Shown: positions 1 through 7,275 of the stretch, in pieces
Layout of the letters: the number at the start of each line of letters is the position of its first letter
Position numbering within the stretch: position 1 is the stretch's first letter
Assembly (NCBI GenBank): GCA_024401275.1
Contig: JAKSLJ010000024.1
Location: forward strand, 1-48,874
DNA: 48,874 bases
Direction: 5' to 3'
From: Bacteroidaceae bacterium
GTDB taxonomy: Bacteria; Bacteroidota; Bacteroidia; Bacteroidales; Bacteroidaceae
Position numbers and translations under genes: made by a program
The notes under the pieces: model-generated
Seen by the model: the letters and a program-made list of their open reading frames with translations, nothing else
Told to the model about the DNA's origin: nothing
Databases searched by the model: none

Positions 1-44
1 GTACCGATTTGGTACATCAGCTCATCCCAAAAAATCCCCAAAAA

Positions 45-297
45 CGCAAACAAACAAACAAACAAACGAAATCTGCCCCTACTTTGGGAATTTTGGAAAG
101 CCGAAAAAGTGCTCATGATAATATAATATATATACTTATACATAAAACTATTAGTATATATATATAAATATATATTTATACATAAAACTATAAGTATATA
201 TATATATTATATTATCATGACTGCTCAGCGACCTTTTGCCGGGCCCATAGTAAGAGAGAGAAAAGTTGTTTGTTTGTTTGTTTGCGTTTGTTTGCGA
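45..297. repeat. Nested inverted repeat with AT-rich core
   Basis: Outer arms are CAAA repeats at 45-67 and the complementary GTTT repeats at 265-286. Inner arms are 113-140 (starting TCATGATAATATAATATA) and 189-220 (its complement, ending TATTATATTATCATGA), differing mainly by a 4-nt TA-tract length change. Inside, TTATACATAAAACTA occurs twice as a direct repeat with a 40-bp period (136-165 and 176-205). The whole could extrude as a cruciform or fold as a long RNA hairpin. No open reading frame accompanies it, so it is not an obvious insertion sequence. Confidence 0.75.
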
Positions 298-736
298 TTG
301 TGAATAAATGTTAAAATCCCAACAAACTCCATCCGTGATCTACGGAGCAGGTATAAGTGCTGATGGTATTGATACTATTTGTGTCGAAATAGTGTTATTT
401 TTGGCACGCCAGTTGTATATATACACGCATAGGTGTGCAGCGGCACACGGGAACCCCAAAAACAAAATGCTTGGCGAAACGCATCGTTTCAAGGCGCAAA
501 AACACATCGAAATGCTATGCGAAACAAAACATGATCCTTGGCGAACAAAAACGGGGCCGAAAAGATGACTCCTTGAAACGCGGACTCACCGATTCCTTAT
601 TTTCGAAAAACACGCAAACCGCAAACAACCGCAAACAAACAAACAAAAAATGGGAGACAAAACTTGTTTTCTGTTTTTAAGTCCTATGGATTTCTTGATG
701 TATTTATTTTCCGTGATACGGAAAACCGAATTTTTC

Positions 737-767
737 TTTGTAACATTAAAAGAAAAGTGTTACTTTG
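737..767 (+). promoter_or_regulatory. Bacteroidetes-type promoter of the lipoprotein gene
   Basis: TTTG at 737-740, a 19-nt spacer, then TTACTTTG at 760-767. This matches the Bacteroidetes -33/-7 pattern with one deviation in the -7 box. The predicted transcript starts about 25 nt before the ATG at 797. Confidence 0.6.
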
Positions 768-796
768 CCATCGTAAAAAAAACTGTACTCCGCTGA

Positions 797-1774
797 ATGT
801 ATAAAGTAGTAAAACATATAAAAGTTCTCTCCCTTCTTATTCTCCTCTTACTCACCTCGTGTGCCGACAAGACTGCGGAGGTGAAGACGAGGGCGATGTA
901 TTACTGGAACACGGCGTTCAGGATTGACGCGCAGAAGGAGAGATTCTTGGCTGAACATAAGGTGGAGCGACTCTATGTGCGCTACTTCGATGTGGTGGAG
1001 AACGAGAGCGGCGAACCCATGCCGAACGCTACGATAGACCTCCCCCACGACTCCCTCCGACTCCCCCACGAGGGGGAGGGAAATCTCCGCAAAGGGAAAG
1101 ATTTCAAGCTGGAGATTATCCCGACGGTGTATGTGCATAACGACTGCATGAGGAAACGCCATGACGGGCTGGCGGAAAAGATTCTGAAGCGCCTGCTGCA
1201 GATGAGCGAAACGCACCACATGGGCAAGGTGAACGAGATACAGATGGACTGCGACTGGACACAATCGACAAGGCAGAACTTCTTCGCCTTCCTCGAGGAA
1301 CTCCACGCCATGACGCAGCAGAAGGGCATCACGCTCTCGGCAACAATCCGTCTGCACCAGCTCTCACAGCCTGTTCCACCGGTGGACTGCGGCGTGCTGA
1401 TGGTCTATAACACTGGCGACCTGCGCAAGATGGAGGTGGAGAAGCCCATTCTGGACCTGAACGATGTGAAGCCATATCTCGGCCAGCTGAAAAAGTACGA
1501 CCTCAGGATGGCGGCGGCTTTCCCGATATACAAGTGGGACCTGGTATTCCGCAACGGCAAGTTCGTGGACATCCAGCACGAGGAGGGCGAGATTCCAATG
1601 CTCGAGACCGACACCATCGTTACGCGAGAGCCTACGCTGCAGGACATCCTGGAATGCAAGGAGGCCGTGGCAAAAGCCTGTCCCGACTGCATGAGCGAGA
1701 TAATTCTCTTTGATTTGAATAACTACAATATTAACCGCTATAAACAAGCTGATTATGAAAAGATTTTTAATTAG
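797..1774 (+). CDS. Putative lipoprotein, unknown function
   Basis: The 325-residue product starts with a lipoprotein signal: a positive N-terminus, a Leu-rich core and the lipobox LLTSC with the lipid-bearing Cys at residue 22. The mature part has alternating beta/alpha character with phrases such as EIQMDCDWT, ITLSATIRLHQL and LMVYNTGDL. This recalls TIM-barrel-like glycoside-hydrolase-related proteins of the DUF3142 kind; that link is by impression only. Residues about 82-97 (IDLPHDSLRLPHEGEG) are encoded by a GC-rich palindromic stretch that looks like an in-frame repeat insertion. The gene overlaps the next by 20 bp, so the two are very likely co-transcribed from the promoter at 737-767. 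It is probably anchored on the periplasmic face of a membrane or on the cell surface. Confidence 0.75.
   Translation: MYKVVKHIKVLSLLILLLLTSCADKTAEVKTRAMYYWNTAFRIDAQKERFLAEHKVERLYVRYFDVVENESGEPMPNATIDLPHDSLRLPHEGEGNLRKGKDFKLEIIPTVYVHNDCMRKRHDGLAEKILKRLLQMSETHHMGKVNEIQMDCDWTQSTRQNFFAFLEELHAMTQQKGITLSATIRLHQLSQPVPPVDCGVLMVYNTGDLRKMEVEKPILDLNDVKPYLGQLKKYDLRMAAAFPIYKWDLVFRNGKFVDIQHEEGEIPMLETDTIVTREPTLQDILECKEAVAKACPDCMSEIILFDLNNYNINRYKQADYEKIFN
1042..1080 (+). repeat. GC-rich palindromic stretch inside the lipoprotein gene
   Basis: CTCCCCCACGAGGGGGAG at 1061-1078 is a near-perfect palindrome. It is preceded by a partial direct copy (CTCCCCCACGACTCCC from about 1040). The stretch stands out from the surrounding codon use and keeps the frame open. 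A similar short palindrome (CCCCCGAAGGGGG) lies in the gap after recQ near 39474. Confidence 0.55.
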
Positions 1775-3884
1775 CATTGCTGCTATCCTTGCCCTCGCCA
1801 CAACTACGGCAAAGGCGTGCGGCTATGAAGACCAGTCGATGAGCTACTACATGTTCAGTTACTGCGACAACTCCTTCTCTGCCAACTACTCCAATGCCAT
1901 GAACAAGTTCTGGCAGGATTACTGCAAGAGGGACTACTGCCCAGGCATAGAGGAACTCATCAAGACGGCTACCCGAAAGAACGACACGCCGATGAAGATA
2001 TACTTGCAATACCTTAAGAAATATGACGATGTGCAGACTGTCTTGGGCGACAGGTGGGACTATCCTACGGAAGCCCAGATAGCACAGAGCAAGAAGGAAC
2101 TGAGGAGCATAGTGAGCACTGCTGCCATGAACCTCAAGGGCAAGTACGGCAACCGCTGGGCTCTGCTCCTGATGCGCGCCAACATGTGCCTGAACGACCA
2201 TCAGGCAAACATCGCCTTCTACAACAAGAATGTCAAGCAGTATGCCAACGACTGCTACAAGGACATGATGCGCAACATCTATGCCCGCGACCTTCTCCTT
2301 ACTGGCAAGAAGCAGGAGGCATGGAACATCTATGCCGAGCAGAACGACCAGCAGAGTCTGCTCTGGAGCGTGAGAAAGTTCACTAACCTTGCCGGCATAA
2401 AGACCATCTGCGCAGAGGATGCCAACGCTCCGGTACTGAACTTCCTTGTGCAGACTTATGTGAACCGCATCCAGGCGCTCATAGAGGAAAGCTCGGGCGG
2501 AAATGTGGAGGAAGGATATGAGGTTATGCCATACCTGGACTTCAGGAATGTGATTTGGGGAAAAGCTTATGCCCAGGTTTCTGCAAACCAGAAGAAGGAG
2601 TTCAGCGACTTCATTGCCTTTGCCAAGCAAATGGCTAACGGCGGAAAGACGAATGTGTCATGTATGTGGATGAGTGCTGCGTCGCTCGTGAACTACTTCA
2701 TGGAAGACTATAAGGAGGCGAAGTCTTGCATAGACAAGGCGATGGGCATGAAAGGCACTGAGGCTATGAAGAACAATGCCCGCCGCATCCGCATGCTGGT
2801 GGAGCCAATGGTGGCCGACATCAAGTCGGAAAGTTTCAAGAGCTTCATGGCCACTGAACTGCGCTGGCTTGACTCTCAAGTAAAAGGCGATGAAAGCAGT
2901 GCTGAGGCTGAGGCTCGCGAGAGAATAATCAGACATGGTCTTGCCGAGTTGTACAAGAGTCGCGGCGACGAGAACCTGCACATTGCGCTCTGTGCCGTTA
3001 CTGACTTCCACGGCTACGACAGGAACAGCGAGTGGTATGGCGGAAGATTCGACTACTCTTCTCCTTCGTTCCGCCTTATGGACAAGATGACCGCAAAGGA
3101 GATTGGGCAATATTTTGCCATGATAGACGGTGCTGCCGATCCGCTTGCGCAGTATCTCTCAGAGAAACTCTCTCCTCGCTATAATGCAAATTTCCGCAAC
3201 GACCTAATCGGCACGAAACTTTTAGCCGAGAATCGTCTGGCAGATGCGCTGCCTTATCTGAAGAAGGTCGATATGAAGTACCTTGAGAGTCAGGCAATCA
3301 GCTATTTCGCTGCCCACAGAAACTTCAAGAAACCTTACTGGGAGGGCTTGCAGCTGATAGGCGCTCCTATGTGGGACGATAATGGGGAATTGAGGAAGAA
3401 TTCGCTCAAGAGCAATGTGAAGGTGGACTTCTGCAATGAGGTTATCGCTCTGCTTAACCAATATTGCATAGCAAACAATGATGCGCGCAAGAACATTGCC
3501 TATCAGCTTGCCAATTGCTACTACCAGGCTTCGTACAAAGGTCGCTGCTGGTACATTACCCACTACGGCCAGAGCGTGACGGACGAGCAGAATCCTAAGG
3601 AGGCGAACTTCCCTGAGTTGGCTCGCAAATATCTTGCTGAGGCGGCTACTTCTACTGACGCAAACCTCAAGATGACTGCCTTGTTCGCGCAGGTGAGCAT
3701 GGCTCCTGACGAGTGGGTTACTTATGACTATGACGAGAACTACGACCTCGTGCCGCATATTCAGCGCGGATCCAAGCAGTATGCGAGCCTGAAGGCACTC
3801 GACAGCTACACTCGCGAAGTGGGCTTCGAGAAGAGTTTCATCTCGAAATGTGATGTCATAAAGCAGTTCAGAAAGTCAAGGTAG
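1755..3884 (+). CDS. Exported helical-repeat protein, unknown function
   Basis: The 709-residue product begins with a signal peptide (MKRFLISIAAILALATTTAKA) followed by CGYED. The rest is almost entirely alpha-helical in character. It has paired helices that look like TPR or Sel1-like repeats (for example MCLNDHQANIAFYNKNVKQYAN, about residues 138-159, and LAENRLADALPYLKKV, about 485-500) and many aromatic and Cys residues. No enzyme motif was found. The start overlaps the end of the lipoprotein gene by 20 bp, indicating translational coupling and a shared periplasmic or surface role. A Cys close to the cleavage region leaves lipoprotein processing possible, but the preceding residues TAKA do not form a good lipobox. 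The gene converges with the GH43 gene, 13 bp away. Confidence 0.75.
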   Translation: MKRFLISIAAILALATTTAKACGYEDQSMSYYMFSYCDNSFSANYSNAMNKFWQDYCKRDYCPGIEELIKTATRKNDTPMKIYLQYLKKYDDVQTVLGDRWDYPTEAQIAQSKKELRSIVSTAAMNLKGKYGNRWALLLMRANMCLNDHQANIAFYNKNVKQYANDCYKDMMRNIYARDLLLTGKKQEAWNIYAEQNDQQSLLWSVRKFTNLAGIKTICAEDANAPVLNFLVQTYVNRIQALIEESSGGNVEEGYEVMPYLDFRNVIWGKAYAQVSANQKKEFSDFIAFAKQMANGGKTNVSCMWMSAASLVNYFMEDYKEAKSCIDKAMGMKGTEAMKNNARRIRMLVEPMVADIKSESFKSFMATELRWLDSQVKGDESSAEAEARERIIRHGLAELYKSRGDENLHIALCAVTDFHGYDRNSEWYGGRFDYSSPSFRLMDKMTAKEIGQYFAMIDGAADPLAQYLSEKLSPRYNANFRNDLIGTKLLAENRLADALPYLKKVDMKYLESQAISYFAAHRNFKKPYWEGLQLIGAPMWDDNGELRKNSLKSNVKVDFCNEVIALLNQYCIANNDARKNIAYQLANCYYQASYKGRCWYITHYGQSVTDEQNPKEANFPELARKYLAEAATSTDANLKMTALFAQVSMAPDEWVTYDYDENYDLVPHIQRGSKQYASLKALDSYTREVGFEKSFISKCDVIKQFRKSR

Positions 3885-3897
3885 TTATTCTTGGCAC

Positions 3898-5349
3898 TTA
3901 TTTCATCTGCCAACCATCTATGCGAAGCGTTTCGCCACTGAGCAGGAAGACAAGGTCGTGCTTGCCTTTCGGAGATTTTTTGAGCGAGGTGGCGAAAGCG
4001 CTAATGGACTGATTATCAATGAGAGTGGTGGCAATAAGCTCGCCCTCAGGAGAGTCAAGGCGCACATCGAGCTGACCTTTGCCCTGAGCAAAGAGAATGA
4101 GCTGGCGAACCTTCTTACTGAAATCTACTCCGGCCACTTTTATTGCGCCCACACTGTCAGTTGCCGCCAGCATGTTGCCCGGTGTCTCTGTAGGCAAGAA
4201 ACGGATGCCGACGGTGGCGAAGGTGGTTTCCATCTCCTGTCTCTCAAAAGGATTCAGCGCATGGGTTTGGCTGACACCTTGGCGGGTATAGTGCGACATG
4301 GCAATTGACGGAACCGATTCATCGACCTCGATGTTCTCGACCACGATGTTGCGGAAGCCGCCTTTAATGCCCTTGTTGCGCTTGAGGTCCATAGTGTGGC
4401 CGAAGACATACCATTTGCCCTGGTACTTATGCAGGTGGGTGTGGTTGTTGCAGTATTCAAAGCCGTCTTCGCCCGGATTTCGCATATAATGGTGCTGATA
4501 CTTCCAACTCTCCGTCTTTAGCGGGTCGCCTTCTGGCAGCATGTAAGCCATGGAACAGATTGACGGAGTAGGTCCTCCCATCTTCCAATCGTCTTTTGGC
4601 TGCCAGTCAAGATTGTATGTGTAAACCATTCGTCCGCCGATGAAATTCAGCTCGTTAGCCTCAAAATGGTGCTGTGCGGGAAGTGGTACGAAGGGACTGT
4701 CGAAAGAGAGCATATCCTTGCCCAAGCGTGCCAGTCGCGACTGAGCACCGCCGAAGACGAGCCATCCCGTTCCGTCGTCGTCAATTGCCACGCCCGGATC
4801 GAAGCAGACATCCATGCCCACGCCGGGAGTCTTCGCATCGACGATGCTTTTTTCCAGTGGACTCTTCCAAGGACCGACTGGCGATGTCGCCGTAAGCACT
4901 CCCGTGCCGAAGCCGCTATTGGAAAAGTAGAGGTAGAAGTGCGTCTTGCCGTCTTCTTCCACTCGCGAGCAGATGGTCGGAGCCCATGAGGCGATAATCC
5001 ATGGCGCGAGTTTCTTGGTCGGAATAAGACCGTGGAAAGTCCAGTTTACCATGTCGTTCGTTGAGATCATTGCCAGCGTGTTTATTCTTTCGTATGTGTT
5101 GGCGCTATCCGGTCGCGTCTCGTCGTGCTGCTGCTGGTCGTTGGTGCCATAGACATAGAGCCTGCCCTGATATTCCACCGCAGTAGGATCGGCAGTATAG
5201 ATGAAGTCGAGCATCGGGTTATGGTAGGCGCTGTCCATCTTGAGTGTGCCGCGCCATTCCACCCGAAGTGGTGCTGTGGGACTTTTCTTTGGCTTTCCGA
5301 ACATGGAAACGCTGGCGAGCAGAGAGAGGAGAATAAAAAACGGTTTCAT
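3898..5349 (-). CDS. Glycoside hydrolase family 43 enzyme, exported
   Basis: The 483-residue product has an N-terminal signal sequence and the five-bladed beta-propeller pattern of GH43. Candidate catalytic residues are visible: the general base Asp in YTADPTAV (residue 54), the pKa-modulating Asp in DVCFDPGVAIDDDG, and the acid Glu in HHFEANELNF. Further family-typical phrases are WAPTICSRVEEDGKTHFYLYFS and YCNNHTHLHKYQGKWYVF. The C-terminal ~130 residues look like a beta-sandwich, CBM6-like domain. GH43 enzymes release arabinose or xylose from plant polysaccharides; the exact substrate cannot be told. It probably acts in the periplasm. A TATATTTG box at 5442-5449 (minus strand) could be its -7 element, giving a leader of about 90 nt. 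No PUL partner genes (SusC/SusD) adjoin it. Confidence 0.88.
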   Translation of the reverse strand: MKPFFILLSLLASVSMFGKPKKSPTAPLRVEWRGTLKMDSAYHNPMLDFIYTADPTAVEYQGRLYVYGTNDQQQHDETRPDSANTYERINTLAMISTNDMVNWTFHGLIPTKKLAPWIIASWAPTICSRVEEDGKTHFYLYFSNSGFGTGVLTATSPVGPWKSPLEKSIVDAKTPGVGMDVCFDPGVAIDDDGTGWLVFGGAQSRLARLGKDMLSFDSPFVPLPAQHHFEANELNFIGGRMVYTYNLDWQPKDDWKMGGPTPSICSMAYMLPEGDPLKTESWKYQHHYMRNPGEDGFEYCNNHTHLHKYQGKWYVFGHTMDLKRNKGIKGGFRNIVVENIEVDESVPSIAMSHYTRQGVSQTHALNPFERQEMETTFATVGIRFLPTETPGNMLAATDSVGAIKVAGVDFSKKVRQLILFAQGKGQLDVRLDSPEGELIATTLIDNQSISAFATSLKKSPKGKHDLVFLLSGETLRIDGWQMK

Positions 5350-5531
5350 TTATGATTTACTTTTTTTTGTATTTTTATTGCTTACGCAAGCCGTAGGCTA
5401 TAAAATTAGTTTCACAATTGTAATTTACGGTTTTTCAACTGCAAATATAAGGAAAATCTGTGGCAAGAATAAGCAAAACTAATGTTTTTCGTGGTTAATT
5501 TCCACTCTTTTGGCTCTTTTTCTGCGGAAAA

Positions 5532-5563
5532 TTTGTATAATACATTAGGTATGTTTATCTTTG
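5532..5563 (+). promoter_or_regulatory. Promoter of serB
   Basis: TTTG at 5532-5535, a 20-nt spacer and TATCTTTG at 5556-5563 fit the Bacteroidetes promoter pattern. The start codon lies 22 nt downstream of the -7 box. Confidence 0.7.
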
Positions 5564-5585
5564 CAAATCCAAAAGTAATCTTGTT

Positions 5586-6830
5586 ATGAACAAAGAATTA
5601 ATACTGTTGAGAATTACCGGCGAAGACCGACCTGGTCTTACAGCTTCTGTGATGAATGTTTTGGCAAAGTATGGCGCAAACATTCAGGATATAGGACAGG
5701 CAGACATCCACTCCACACTTTCACTGGGAATCCTTATCCAAGTAGATGAGGAGAACTCCGGTCGCGTGATGAAGGACCTGCTGTTCAAGGCGAGCGAATT
5801 GGGCATTTCCATTAGGTTTTATCCCGTCACTCTCGAGGAATACGAGGACTGGGTAAGCCGTCAGGGAAAGAACCGCTATATCCTTACCCTACTTGGCAGA
5901 AGGCTTTCTGCGCATCAGATAGAGGAGGTTACGAAGTTCATCGCAAAGCATGGACTGAACATCGACTCCATCCGCCGTCTTACCGGTCGTGAGTCCATAA
6001 TGCATCCAAAGCATACGGAGCGCTCCTGCATTGAGTTTTCCGTGCGCGGTCTCATTCCTGACAAGGCAAATTTGCAGAAGGAACTGATGAGCCTGTGCAG
6101 CGAGATGGGAGGCGATGGCGAGGCTGTTGACTGCTCTTTCCAGGTGGACGATATGTACCGCCGTATGCGCCGACTAATCTGCTTCGATATGGACTCTACG
6201 CTCATTCAGGCGGAGGTAATAGACGAGCTGGCACGCCGCCATGGTGTTTACGACCAGGTGGCAGCCATCACGGAGAGTGCCATGCGCGGTGAGATTGACT
6301 TCAAGGAGTCGTTCACTAAGCGTTGCTCTCTGCTCAAGGGACTCGATGTGAAGGTGATGCAGGACATTGCCGAGAATCTTCCTTTCACGGAAGGTGTTGA
6401 CCGACTGATGTATGTGCTCAAGAAGTACGGCTACAAGATAGCCATCCTCAGCGGTGGATTCACTTTCTTCGGCGAATATATCCAGAAGAAGTACGGCATC
6501 GACTATGTATATGCCAACGAGCTTGAGGTTGACGAGACAGGTCATCTTACCGGTCGCTATGTAGGCGAGATTGTTGACGGTCATCGCAAGGCAGAGCTTC
6601 TCCGACTTATTGCTCAGGTGGAGAAAGTGGATTTGGCGCAGACTATAGCCGTCGGTGATGGTGCCAATGACCTTCCGATGCTCGCTCTCGCTGGTCTCGG
6701 AATAGCCTTCCATGCAAAGCCTCGTGTCGTGGCAAATGCCAAGCAGGCAATCTCTTCAATCGGACTCGACGGAGTGCTTTATTTCCTCGGCTTCAAGGAT
6801 TCTTATCTTGACGAGAGAGGCAGAATGTAA
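5586..6830 (+). CDS. serB: Phosphoserine phosphatase with N-terminal ACT region
   Basis: SerB dephosphorylates O-phosphoserine, the last step of serine synthesis in the cytoplasm. The 414-residue protein has an N-terminal ACT domain (about residues 4-80, ITGEDRPGLTASVMNVLAKYGANI) and a second ACT-like segment (about 97-180). The HAD phosphatase domain starts near residue 196. The HAD motifs are intact: CFDMDST with nucleophile Asp201 and Asp203, ILSGGF (motif II), and GDGANDLPML with Asp358. This long two-part architecture is common in Bacteroidales and suggests allosteric sensing of an amino acid, probably serine; that is inference. The gene stands alone with its own promoter and converges with the TonB-receptor gene across a repeat-filled gap. 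Confidence 0.95.
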   Translation: MNKELILLRITGEDRPGLTASVMNVLAKYGANIQDIGQADIHSTLSLGILIQVDEENSGRVMKDLLFKASELGISIRFYPVTLEEYEDWVSRQGKNRYILTLLGRRLSAHQIEEVTKFIAKHGLNIDSIRRLTGRESIMHPKHTERSCIEFSVRGLIPDKANLQKELMSLCSEMGGDGEAVDCSFQVDDMYRRMRRLICFDMDSTLIQAEVIDELARRHGVYDQVAAITESAMRGEIDFKESFTKRCSLLKGLDVKVMQDIAENLPFTEGVDRLMYVLKKYGYKIAILSGGFTFFGEYIQKKYGIDYVYANELEVDETGHLTGRYVGEIVDGHRKAELLRLIAQVEKVDLAQTIAVGDGANDLPMLALAGLGIAFHAKPRVVANAKQAISSIGLDGVLYFLGFKDSYLDERGRM

Positions 6831-7275
6831 TAATTTAATTGAGAATTGATAATGGATAATTGATAATTAGGATGCGCGACAAAATTATCAATTATCCATT
6901 TTCAATTTATTCAACTTTCGCAAGTGCTCAAGTTGTTGATTTTAAGATGTTTATTAGGATTTTAGTTTAGATTTCGAGCATCTTCGATGCGATCCAAAAT
7001 AAAATCGTCCCTAAGAGCGACGTACTGGAGCGTATTTTAAGTTAAGATTTTTGTTGAAGATTTTAGTAAGGATAAAAAATCTCAAAATAAAATCTCAACT
7101 GAAAATGCGCTCAAATTCTTCGCTTTATGAAGGCCTTTAGAAGGATCGCTTCGCTCGACATCCAAACCAAAATCTTTATAAAAATCCAGAGAAAAGTGAA
7201 AAATGAAAATTGAAAATTGAAAATTAGGCTGCGCGACAAAATATTATCAATTTTCAATTTTCAATTATCAATTTA
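6831..7275. repeat. Convergent gap filled with nested palindromes
   Basis: Three structures lie in series. At about 6836-6912 an inverted repeat is built from AATTGATAATGGATAATTG and its complement around GATGCGCGAC. At about 6950-7190 there is a long imperfect palindrome: GGATTTTAGTTTAGATTTCG on the left matches the complement of GACATCCAAACCAAAATC on the right, with GAGCG-containing inner parts. At about 7198-7272 a second AATTGAAAATTG-type hairpin carries GCTGCGCGAC at its centre. No gene is seen. The position between two convergent genes would allow a role in stopping transcription. Confidence 0.7.

Larger units (their letters stand above)
1..796. other. Gene-poor left edge, AT-rich, repeat-bearing
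   Basis: No convincing gene is seen in this stretch. Short open frames at 308-680 are rich in Lys/Asn/Thr and lie over CAAA-type repeats, so they are not called. The region holds a short palindrome at its first 15 bases, a large nested inverted repeat (45-297), and a second CAAA-rich tract at about 611-650. Around 465-580 there are loosely repeated GGCGAAAC-like words spaced about 20-24 nt apart. The last part carries the promoter of the lipoprotein gene. Confidence 0.6.

Noticed and set aside
308-680. Two overlapping open frames of 86 and 81 codons near the left edge
   Set aside because: Composition is that of translated CAAA-type repeats, they overlap in different frames, and no promoter or family resemblance is seen.
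848-2630. Long antisense open frames opposite the lipoprotein and the 709-residue gene (for example 287 codons at 1767-2630)
   Set aside because: They mirror the codon use of the sense genes, which have signal peptides and coupled starts; the antisense products resemble nothing.
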